This document shows, piece after piece, positions 16,339 to 22,669 of a stretch of DNA of 27,337 bases (its first letter is position 1; each line of letters begins with the position of its first letter). The notes beneath the pieces were generated by a model that was given only the letters and a program-made list of their open reading frames with translations, made no database searches and had not been told where the DNA came from. This DNA is from MGR-bin208 sp043779285 (GTDB lineage: Bacteria; Bacteroidota; Bacteroidia; Chitinophagales; Chitinophagaceae): assembly GCA_043779285.1 (NCBI GenBank), contig JAYWEL010000075.1:1-27337 (forward strand), in the 5' to 3' direction. The position numbers and the translations under genes were made by a program.

Positions 16339-16917
16339 TTAATCAGTATTGACATTAAAGACTATTCTTCTGTTCAGTTGTTTATTCTCCTCACTATCAT
16401 TGGGTGCAATGGGTTCAGATTTGCCCTTACCTTCTGTTTTTAACCTGGTTGCATCAATACCATTTGAAACCAGATAGTTCTTTACAGCATTGGCTCTTTT
16501 GCGAGACAAATCAAGGTTATACTTGTCTGTTCCCTCTGCGCTTGTATGCCCATCAATAGTGACTTTCAGATCTTTCACATCATTCAGCAGGTCAAGTGCG
16601 GCCTTCAAGTCCGTTTCAGATTCTGTCAAGATTTCATCACTGTTGAAATTGAATAAAATGTTCTGAAAGGTAATTTCCCTGTTTTTGACATCCACTCCCT
16701 CTGCGATATCTGATTTAAGTTGTTCTATTTCAGTTAATACTTGAGGAATCAGTTCTATTTTCGAAATTGTATCTTGTATTGCAGCAACTGGTTTCACTTC
16801 AGCATCCGGTTTCCTGAACATTAGGAAATAGATTATGGTCAAGGCAATTAATAAAAGGACTATCCACAGCCATAAAAGGCTTTTTTTGGCAGGTGGGATA
16901 ACCGTAGTTTCAGCCAT
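16339..16917 (-). CDS. Membrane-anchored OmpA-family protein
   Basis: From the ATG at 16917 the protein has 192 residues. A membrane segment (about 14-34, LLWLWIVLLLIALTIIYFLMF) is followed by a linker and an OmpA C-terminal domain (about 85-190) with FNFNSDEIL, VTIDGHTSAEG, the peptidoglycan-contacting Asp/Arg in LDLSRKRANAVKNYL, and NRRIVF. OmpA domains bind diaminopimelate in peptidoglycan, so the C-terminus should be periplasmic. The frame is open without a stop for 100 codons upstream (to 17217) and is separated from the 75-codon gene before it only by a TAA. This ATG is therefore probably internal to a formerly longer protein with a cytoplasmic N-terminal domain. Confidence 0.85.
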   Translation of the reverse strand: MAETTVIPPAKKSLLWLWIVLLLIALTIIYFLMFRKPDAEVKPVAAIQDTISKIELIPQVLTEIEQLKSDIAEGVDVKNREITFQNILFNFNSDEILTESETDLKAALDLLNDVKDLKVTIDGHTSAEGTDKYNLDLSRKRANAVKNYLVSNGIDATRLKTEGKGKSEPIAPNDSEENKQLNRRIVFNVNTD

Positions 16918-17217
16918 TTTATTAAATAGTACAGGATTTATAACTTCCAGCTGATACTTGCCTTTTTTAAATGGCTGACTCGGTTTAAAATCTATAACTC
17001 TTATTCCATATTTTTCAGCATGGTTAATCAGGTTTTGTAAATCGTTCTCCCCGGTTCTGGTATCCTTACTTCCCCAAAGTCTGGAAACAATTACTTCGAT
17101 TCCATCAGCCGTTTTAAATGTTTCATTTTCTTCTATAAAATGTGCAGCACCTAAAACCAGTCCACTGTCCGAATATTCATTACGTATGCTTCCCGGTTGA
17201 AGTACACCGTAAAGTCT
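16918..17217 (-). pseudogene. Unstarted 100-codon coding segment joining two ORFs
   Basis: On the minus strand this segment is open in the same frame as both the 75-codon gene before it and the OmpA gene after it. It reads as ordinary protein (RLYGVLQPGSIRNEYSDSG, AHFIEENETFKTADGIEVIV, LWGSKDTRTGENDLQ, KYGIRVIDFKPSQPFKKGKY). It has no ATG, GTG or TTG in frame. The only interruption is the TAA at 17218-17220. Most simply, 17445-16339 was one gene of about 368 codons, now split by a nonsense change, a sequencing error, or a read-through stop. Confidence 0.65.
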
Positions 17218-17445
17218 TTATTTGTTGAAAGGGGCAAATAGAGTTTTTACCTGAACCGGACCGGAGGGATTCAAGCTGTCAGGTAAGGCTTCTTTTAGTT
17301 CCTGGAATGTAGCATTTGGATTAAGGATCAGGAAAGCATCGACAATGCCCAAAGCGGTACGATTCATGGCGGACCCATATACCTGTATTACACCTTTATT
17401 TAATTCTTTTTTTTCAGAATCGGATAGTTTGTTAAATGTTAGCAT
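17218..17445 (-). CDS. N-terminal fragment of a split cluster gene (75 residues)
   Basis: The 75-residue product (MLTFNKLSDSEKKELNKGV to VQVKTLFAPFNK) has no recognised family. It looks like a compact, mostly helical domain with a Gly-Ser-Ala turn and an Asn-Pro-rich end (FLILNPNATFQEL, DSLNPSGP). It starts 19 bp after paralog 2. The TAA at 17218-17220 is followed, in frame, by 100 open codons that lead directly into the OmpA-domain gene, so this is probably the start of a larger protein whose N-terminal domain sat in the cytoplasm ahead of the membrane helix. Confidence 0.65.
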   Translation of the reverse strand: MLTFNKLSDSEKKELNKGVIQVYGSAMNRTALGIVDAFLILNPNATFQELKEALPDSLNPSGPVQVKTLFAPFNK

Positions 17446-17464
17446 TAATATTTATTATTTTGTT

Positions 17465-17830
17465 TTAATATTCTCCTCTGGCTGCTTCTCCTAAAGTGAT
17501 TCCGTTTGGCACTAAATTCTTTCCTGACTTATCCTTTACCTGAACAGTCATGCCGAATGATTTGTCAAACAATTTTTCAACATCAGCAACTTTTGTTGTT
17601 CCTTTTATTTTTAATCCATCGGCTTTTGAGTTTACGGTTTTGGAAGTTTTTTTGTTTAGGGAACCTAAGGTAAGTTCACCATCTGCTATCATGTTCCCTT
17701 TATAAAAAACAAGGGAAAGTTTAAACGTATTTTTAAAATCAGAAGAAATGGTTTTTAGTTTTTTGTTGCCTGCGACTGTAAACTCTGCTGAGTTAAAAAA
17801 GTCTTTTAAATTGTTTAAAATTTTCATCAT
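17465..17830 (-). CDS. Small duplicated beta-alpha-beta protein, paralog 2
   Basis: The 121-residue protein contains two copies of the unit seen in its neighbours. The first is at about residues 15-45 (AEFTVAGNKKLKTISSDF, then FKLSLVFY), the second at about 71-103 (DGLKIKGTTKVADVEKLF, then FGMTVQV). A Lys/Asn/Ser-rich linker separates them. Its N-terminus carries an extra amphipathic helix (MKILNNLKDFFN) missing from the other two paralogs. It ends with a short TLGEAARGEY tail, where the others end in (S)xAALNR. Function unknown. It begins 15 bp after the Lys/Glu-rich gene and 19 bp before the split gene, so it is clearly part of one transcription unit. Confidence 0.75.
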   Translation of the reverse strand: MMKILNNLKDFFNSAEFTVAGNKKLKTISSDFKNTFKLSLVFYKGNMIADGELTLGSLNKKTSKTVNSKADGLKIKGTTKVADVEKLFDKSFGMTVQVKDKSGKNLVPNGITLGEAARGEY

Positions 17831-17845
17831 TATAAGTATTATAAA

Positions 17846-18064
17846 TTATCTTTTCCTTAATGCTTTTTTTCTTTCTGCTTCTTGTTTTCTTTCTTCTCTT
17901 CTTCTGTCTGATTCTTTTTTTCTGGCTTCAGTTTCTTTTTTCTTGCTTTCCTTTTTTCTTTCAGCTTCTCTTTTCTTGGCTTCTTTTTCTCTCTTAAGAG
18001 TTTCTTTTTTTCTTTCAGCTTCTCGTTTTCTTGCTTCTTTTTCTGATTTTGTTATTGGGCTCAT
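17846..18064 (-). CDS. Lys/Glu/Arg-rich helical protein (72 residues)
   Basis: After MSPITKSE the protein is almost only Lys, Arg, Glu, Ala and Ser. Imperfect repeats of KREAERKKE recur at about residues 12-20, 31-39 and 60-67, with charge spacing that favours a single stable alpha-helix or coiled coil. I recognise no family. It starts 17 bp after the terminator that follows paralog 1 and ends 15 bp before paralog 2. Position and orientation support a real gene, but low-complexity composition makes the call less certain. The opposite strand also gives an open frame here, which is merely its complement. Confidence 0.55.
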   Translation of the reverse strand: MSPITKSEKEARKREAERKKETLKREKEAKKREAERKKESKKKETEARKKESDRRREERKQEAERKKALRKR

Positions 18065-18081
18065 TTTAATAATTTTTAACT

Positions 18082-18112
18082 AAAAAAAGATGGTGGTATT
18101 CCACCATCTTAT
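18082..18112 (-). terminator. Intrinsic terminator or attenuator after the first cluster gene
   Basis: AAGATGGTGG (18087-18096) and CCACCATCTT (18101-18110) form a 10-bp perfect stem with a four-base loop. On the minus strand seven Ts follow (As at 18082-18088). It begins about 10 bp past the stop of paralog 1 and only 17 bp before the next gene, leaving no room for a separate promoter. Downstream genes would depend on read-through or on a promoter inside paralog 1. Confidence 0.85.
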
Positions 18113-18122
18113 AAGCTATTTA

Positions 18123-18473
18123 CTATTGTTTCTCATAACCATTGTCCCGGCACCATCTGTTAAGTGCTGCAATTGACATTTTTTGTTTATCACCAGATGA
18201 TCTGATAAACTTTCCATTTTGAGAATAAGCGACTTCTAGAGTTAAACCGAACTTATCTAGTCCGGCAGCTTCAAAGGTCCCAACAAGTTGATTTCCTATA
18301 ACGGATAATTCGCCATTGTTTTTTTCTCTCACCTGAGCAATTGATTTTGATTCATCAATTTTTCTTCCACTTGGATGCTCAAACCTTAATTGCAAGTATT
18401 CAAACTTTGATGAAAATTCTTTTTGAACAGTTGCAATTTTTTTGTTCCCTGTCATTGTTAATTCTGTAGCCAT
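18123..18473 (-). CDS. Small duplicated beta-alpha-beta protein, paralog 1 (first cluster gene)
   Basis: The 116-residue protein begins ATELTMTGNKKIATVQKEF and then LQLRF (unit one, about residues 2-32). About 40 residues later comes GELSVIGNQLVGTFEAA, then FGLTLEVAY (unit two, about 54-85). The tail KMSIAALNRWCRDNG matches paralog 3. The two halves and the two paralogs share a Gly-(Asn/Ser)-Lys-like turn after the first strand and a Phe-x-(Leu/Met) before the second. No signal peptide, no catalytic motif. It is the first gene after the candidate promoter and is followed by a strong terminator, so its transcript may be more abundant than that of the rest of the cluster. Function unknown. Confidence 0.78.
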   Translation of the reverse strand: MATELTMTGNKKIATVQKEFSSKFEYLQLRFEHPSGRKIDESKSIAQVREKNNGELSVIGNQLVGTFEAAGLDKFGLTLEVAYSQNGKFIRSSGDKQKMSIAALNRWCRDNGYEKQ

Positions 18474-18537
18474 AATTTTAAGTTTAGGATTAAGTAAGAA
18501 TGATTTTCTCTAAAATGAATTGGAAAATTAATAGTTC

Positions 18538-18570
18538 GAAAAATAAAATTTGAGTACAAATGAGTACAAA
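18538..18570 (-). promoter_or_regulatory. Candidate promoter of the minus-strand cluster
   Basis: On the minus strand TTTG (18567-18570) is followed after 21 bp by TATTTTTC (18538-18545), one mismatch from the Bacteroidota -7 consensus TAnnTTTG. The TTTG lies inside the 22-bp tandem-decamer repeat, so a protein bound there would affect the -33 region. The leader to the ATG at 18473 would be roughly 55-60 nt. Confidence 0.45.
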
Positions 18571-18573
18571 TGC
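18552..18573. repeat. 22-bp repeat, promoter-side copy (tandem GAGTACAAAT + GC)
   Basis: Exact second copy of the 14331-14352 sequence, same orientation, between the divergent genes at 18473 (minus) and 18590 (plus). It overlaps the proposed -33 box of the cluster and lies 16 bp before the ATG of the candidate regulator, as expected of a shared operator. Confidence 0.8.
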
Positions 18574-18589
18574 TGTAATTTAGAATCCT

Positions 18590-19831
18590 ATGCCCCAAGC
18601 GATAAGCGTATCTGAAATAGAACGGAATTTTATAAGAAAAGTACTGCAAAAGACATTTGAATTTGCATTGGCTGATTCGAATGATTGCAAAAAATTAAGT
18701 GAATTAATAGCTGACAAAACAGGATTCGCTATTAGTTATAATACATTGCGACGTTTTTTAAAAATTGTTTCATCCAATGGTTCTTGTGCCCTTTTCTCTC
18801 TTAATATTATTGCTCTATCAATTGATTTCAAAGACTGGAATACACTGCAGGAGCATATTAGCGAGTATGAAATATCCTACCAGAATCACCTGATTCAGCT
18901 TTTCCGAAAAGAGAGATTCATCGAACATGAATTGGGATTTTCTGTTATTACCCGAATGGGGTTTACAGACTGGAAAGAAGCTTATTGGTTAAAGCTCATT
19001 ATACAAATGGCATTGGAATTTGATGACTATGATTTTTTCGAAAAGCTTTTTCAATTACCCATAGATGTTAATGATCCGGCGATAACCGATAAACTGTACT
19101 TTGCATTTCAGGATATTTATTCCCATATTCCCCGTAATGAAAAATTAAGGGAACTGATTTGCCGGCAAATGGATGATTCAGTCATTATTCAGCAGATTAT
19201 TATGATGTGTTATGTGGATGAAAATGGAATGGGTTCTCATTATGGTAAACTGCTGGAAAAATTCAAAGATGTTTTTAAAAATGATGAACAACAGCAACTT
19301 TTTTACCAGTTGATTCAATTACAATCGATGTATGCAAAAAAGAGGAGTCAGGTTGAAGTGAAGAAAAAGTTCAGGGAAGCTATAGATACATTTGAAAAAT
19401 GCGATCAGAAAAATCTTTCTCCAATTGTAAAAGGTCGCATAGCTGCCTGGCAGTGGATAATTGACCAAGAGGATGATTTTTACAAGGAATTTGTGGAACA
19501 TTTAAAAGCGAAACCAGCTATCGGACATTTTATTGATTTTTTCAACCGATTAACCATTTTATTTGAATTACCTTATTTCAAATTGTTGGAGGATCAAAAA
19601 TTGATGAATCTTTTTAAACAGGAATTTCCCAAACTTTCATTTTTTAATGAAACAATCTATAATCAGGTAAAGCTGGGATTTGCCATTAATTTGTATCTTC
19701 AAAATAATCGATCTGAAGCAAAAAAGTGGTTCCTGCAAGCTTCCCCTTTTATATTCGATATTACGATGTACGATTGGTATGATAACTGGTACAGATTATT
19801 GGAAGTAAAATTGTTTTATCATGAAGGTTAG
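18590..19831 (+). CDS. Candidate helix-turn-helix regulator with helical C-terminal domain
   Basis: The 413-residue protein starts with a segment (about residues 30-62) containing KKLSELIADKTGFAISYNTL and RRFLKI. This resembles the helix-turn-helix found at the N-terminus of several Bacteroidota regulatory proteins, where the ISxxTLRR stretch would be the recognition helix. The rest (about 95-413) is helical and rich in aromatic and charged residues, with spacing reminiscent of TPR-like helical hairpins (for example QVKLGFAINLYLQNNRSEAK near the end). It has no membrane segment. It diverges from the uncharacterised cluster with only 116 bp between start codons, and the 22-bp repeat lies in between, so autoregulation and control of the cluster are plausible. 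The family is not recognised with certainty. Confidence 0.7.
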   Translation: MPQAISVSEIERNFIRKVLQKTFEFALADSNDCKKLSELIADKTGFAISYNTLRRFLKIVSSNGSCALFSLNIIALSIDFKDWNTLQEHISEYEISYQNHLIQLFRKERFIEHELGFSVITRMGFTDWKEAYWLKLIIQMALEFDDYDFFEKLFQLPIDVNDPAITDKLYFAFQDIYSHIPRNEKLRELICRQMDDSVIIQQIIMMCYVDENGMGSHYGKLLEKFKDVFKNDEQQQLFYQLIQLQSMYAKKRSQVEVKKKFREAIDTFEKCDQKNLSPIVKGRIAAWQWIIDQEDDFYKEFVEHLKAKPAIGHFIDFFNRLTILFELPYFKLLEDQKLMNLFKQEFPKLSFFNETIYNQVKLGFAINLYLQNNRSEAKKWFLQASPFIFDITMYDWYDNWYRLLEVKLFYHEG

Positions 19832-19911
19832 TATGTTAGGTTATTATTAGTAACCCTGTATCATCTTTTTAAGACCACACATTCATTAAATTTAAGGATA
19901 GGCTAATCGTT

Positions 19912-20430
19912 ATGAAATATATTTTATCCGCATTCATATTCTGTTTGATTAACTTAAACGCTTATTCACAAAAATTAGCACAGATGGCTTTTTCGGACGG
20001 AAGTACGTTCTCTTATTTTTCTTTTATTGTGGACCAGGATATTCTCATTCGTATTTCAGATGACGGAAGATTGATTGAATGGGGAAGAGAAATACAGTCA
20101 TTGCGTTCCGATTTTTATGCAACAAAACTTGAACCTTATTTGGGGCGGGTTGAATATTATGAACATGAATCTGATTCAGCAATACGGGGTAAGGTAAGAA
20201 GTATCGGCAGCATTAGCATAACCTATTATCGTTCATACGAAACAGAAACCAATGTTGGTAAGCTGAGAACAATTGGAAGCCAACTGTTGGATTATTATAC
20301 CAGCTTTGAGAATGAAACGATTCGGGGAAAATTGCAATTTATCGGAGGGTTTACACTCACATACTATCCAATCTACGAAGATGAAGGATTCAGAGGCAAG
20401 CTGAAATCCTTGGGCAGCACGGCAATTTAA
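19912..20430 (+). CDS. Secreted protein of 23-residue repeats, truncated by an in-frame stop
   Basis: The 172-residue product has a clear signal peptide (MKYILSAFIFCLINLNAYSQ). From about residue 80 it consists of 23-residue repeats with the pattern YYxSxExExxxGKLxxIGS (for example TYYRSYETETNVGKLRTIGS and DYYTSFENETIRGKLQFIGG). They are probably stacked beta-strands and exported to the periplasm or cell surface. The TAA at 20428-20430 falls at the second position of a repeat unit, and the repeat continues in frame behind it to 20586. I recognise no family. It follows the candidate regulator on the same strand after 80 bp; a functional link is not shown. Confidence 0.7.
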   Translation: MKYILSAFIFCLINLNAYSQKLAQMAFSDGSTFSYFSFIVDQDILIRISDDGRLIEWGREIQSLRSDFYATKLEPYLGRVEYYEHESDSAIRGKVRSIGSISITYYRSYETETNVGKLRTIGSQLLDYYTSFENETIRGKLQFIGGFTLTYYPIYEDEGFRGKLKSLGSTAI

Positions 20431-20586
20431 TATCATTCTTCATTTGATGATCGGCTTATTCGTGGTAAAATAAAAAATATCGGTCCGGTGAAAATCGAAT
20501 GGAACACTTCATTCGATCGCAATGGCGGAATGAAGTCCGGAATTTATCGCCAAAATATTTTAGGGGTTACTTATATACTTCAATGA
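20431..20586 (+). pseudogene. In-frame continuation of the repeat protein beyond its stop
   Basis: Directly after TAA the frame reads YHSSFDDRLIRGKIKNIGPV and then EWNTSFDRNGGMKSG, ending at a TGA (20584-20586). This keeps the 23-residue period exactly. The intact ancestral protein would have 224 codons; one base change in codon 173 (for example CAA, GAA or AAA to TAA) explains the present state. Confidence 0.7.
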
Positions 20587-20688
20587 ACGGATGTTGAAAA
20601 TATTCCAACTTTATTATCAACGTCAACCTTCTTTTTTACAAGTGAAACTCTAGTGCTTTGATTAACTTATCTTAGCACTAAACGTTTT

Positions 20689-21456
20689 ATGACCATCAGC
20701 AACAAATTTCGTCTAGATAATAAAATAGCCATTATAACTGGTGCCAGTAAAGGTATTGGTAAAGCTATTGCCAAAGCATTAGGACAACAAGGAGCAAAAA
20801 TTGTATTTGCCAGCCGCAAGCAGGAAGCCGTAGATGCAACAGCCAGGGAATTTTTTGCAGAAGGCATTGATGCCATTGGTATTGCAGCTCATATGGGAGA
20901 TATGAATCAAATAAAAAACCTGGTTGAACAAACAATTAAACATTTTGGGGGAATTGATATAGTTGTAAATAATGCAGCTGTCAATCCCAGTTTCGGGCCT
21001 GTAGTTGATACGGATAATTTTGTGTTCGATAAAATAATGGATGTAAATGTAAAAGGCCCTTTGGAGTTATGTAAATTGGCTTATCCAATGATGAAACAAA
21101 GAGGCGGGGGATCCGTCATAAATATCAGCAGTATCGAAGGTATTACTCCGGGACAAGGTTTAGGTTTGTACAGCGTCAGCAAATCAGCTTTCATTGCATT
21201 GACAAAAGTAATGGCAAGAGAATGGGGCGTAGATCATATCCGGGCCAATGTGATTTGTCCGGGATTGGTAAAAACAAAATTTAGTGAAGTATTAACCGGC
21301 AATGAAAAAATATTAAAACATGTATTGGCAAAACAGGCTTTACCGCAATTAGCCGAACCAGAAGATATTGCAGGACTGGCTTTATTCTTAGCTTCTGATG
21401 CTTCTTTATTTTGCACCGGTGCAGTGTATACAGCCGATGGAGGTTATACAATTTAA
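20689..21456 (+). CDS. Short-chain dehydrogenase/reductase
   Basis: The 255-residue protein is a classical SDR. The cofactor-binding TGASKGIG lies at about 17-24, NNAAVNP at about 94-100, the catalytic Ser in INISSIEG at about 147, and the YSVSK pair Tyr161/Lys165. The C-terminus GAVYTADGGYTI is also typical. It reduces or oxidises a hydroxyl/keto substrate with NAD(P)H, and ASRKQ after the second strand leaves NADP use possible. It is first in a catabolic operon: the ACAD10/11-like gene starts 4 bp downstream. By analogy with LvaD of Pseudomonas it could interconvert 4-keto and 4-hydroxyacyl-CoA, but a 3-ketoacyl or alcohol substrate is equally compatible with sequence. Confidence 0.9.
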   Translation: MTISNKFRLDNKIAIITGASKGIGKAIAKALGQQGAKIVFASRKQEAVDATAREFFAEGIDAIGIAAHMGDMNQIKNLVEQTIKHFGGIDIVVNNAAVNPSFGPVVDTDNFVFDKIMDVNVKGPLELCKLAYPMMKQRGGGSVINISSIEGITPGQGLGLYSVSKSAFIALTKVMAREWGVDHIRANVICPGLVKTKFSEVLTGNEKILKHVLAKQALPQLAEPEDIAGLALFLASDASLFCTGAVYTADGGYTI

Positions 21457-21460
21457 TTTT

Positions 21461-22669
21461 ATGGTAAACATTTTTACAAGCGAACGGTTAAAAGAAATTT
21501 ATCCACGGGTAAAAAACTTTGTTGAACAGGAACTGTATCCCATTGAAATGGATTTGATGAAAATGCCTTTTAACCGGGCCGCCATTATATTAGACGAAAA
21601 AAGGGAATTAGCAAAACGAATTGGTCTGTGGGCACCATATTTATCTGAAAAAGATGGTGGACTTGGATTAACCATGATCGAGTTTGCACAACTTAGCGAA
21701 TTGCTGGCAACAACTCCCTTTGGTCATTATAGTTTAAACTGTCAAGCTCCCGATATCGGCAATATAGAATTGATGCATAAACATGCTTCTCCGGCATTAA
21801 AAGAAAAATACCTACAGCCATTAATGAAAGGAGAAATAAGGTCTTGTTTTTCAATGACTGAACCGGAATATGCCGGATCCAATCCGGTGAACATGGGTAC
21901 CACGGCGGTTTTGGAAGGGGAAGAATATATTATTAACGGGAATAAATGGTTTACAACAGCAGCCGATGGTGCAGCATTTGCAATTGTAATGGCTAATACA
22001 AACAGTGATGCTTCGCCTTATGAAAGAGCAAGTATGATTCTTGTTCCAACCGATACAAAAGGATTTCATCTGAAAAGAAATATTCCGGTGATGGGTGAAG
22101 CAGGAGAAGGTTATAACAGTCATGCAGAAATTGAATACAACAATTGCCGTGTACCTGCAACTAATTTGATTGGTCATGAAGGCAGCGGATTTTTATTGGC
22201 ACAGGAAAGACTTGGCCCTGGCCGTATCCATCATTGTATGCGCTGGATAGGAATCTGTGAAAGAGCTTTTTCAATGATGTGTACCAGAGCCGTGAACAGG
22301 GATATGGGCGACGGTACGAAATTGGCTAACAAACAAACTATTCAGAATTGGATTGCAGAAAGCCGTGCTGAAATTAATGCTGCCCGGTTTATGGTATTGC
22401 ATACGGCACATAAAATGGATGAAGAAGGGAGCAAGGCAGCAAAGAATGAAATATCAACCATTAAATTTTTTGTAGCGGATATATTAATGAAGGTATTAGA
22501 CAGGGCTATTCAAACACATGGTGCATTGGGCGTAACGGATGATACGCTGTTGTCTTTCTGGTACCGCCACGAACGGGGAGCAAGAATTTATGATGGACCC
22601 GATGAAGTGCATAAAACATCTTTAGCAAAATCTATTTTGAAAGCATACGGTTTAAATAAAAAGTATTGA
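21461..22669 (+). CDS. Acyl-CoA dehydrogenase, ACAD10/11-like
   Basis: The 402-residue protein has the acyl-CoA dehydrogenase N-terminal, middle and C-terminal domains. CFSMTEPEYAGSNPVNMGTT is the FAD/substrate signature. KWFTTAADGAAFAIVMANT follows, and the C-terminal part contains QTHGALGVTDDTLLSFWYRH and ARIYDGPDEVHK. The YDGPDEVH ending is typical of the ACAD10/11/LvaC branch. I chose the ATG at 21461, 4 bp after the SDR stop; the upstream in-frame ATG at 21398 lies inside the SDR. Its stop overlaps the start of an APH-family kinase gene. In animals this dehydrogenase type is fused to such a kinase, so here the two presumably act on the same intermediate. Confidence 0.88.
   Translation: MVNIFTSERLKEIYPRVKNFVEQELYPIEMDLMKMPFNRAAIILDEKRELAKRIGLWAPYLSEKDGGLGLTMIEFAQLSELLATTPFGHYSLNCQAPDIGNIELMHKHASPALKEKYLQPLMKGEIRSCFSMTEPEYAGSNPVNMGTTAVLEGEEYIINGNKWFTTAADGAAFAIVMANTNSDASPYERASMILVPTDTKGFHLKRNIPVMGEAGEGYNSHAEIEYNNCRVPATNLIGHEGSGFLLAQERLGPGRIHHCMRWIGICERAFSMMCTRAVNRDMGDGTKLANKQTIQNWIAESRAEINAARFMVLHTAHKMDEEGSKAAKNEISTIKFFVADILMKVLDRAIQTHGALGVTDDTLLSFWYRHERGARIYDGPDEVHKTSLAKSILKAYGLNKKY

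Noticed and set aside
17748..18083. Plus-strand hydrophobic frame rich in Ser, Phe and Leu
   Set aside because: It is the complement of the Lys/Glu-rich minus-strand gene; low-complexity composition produces it.
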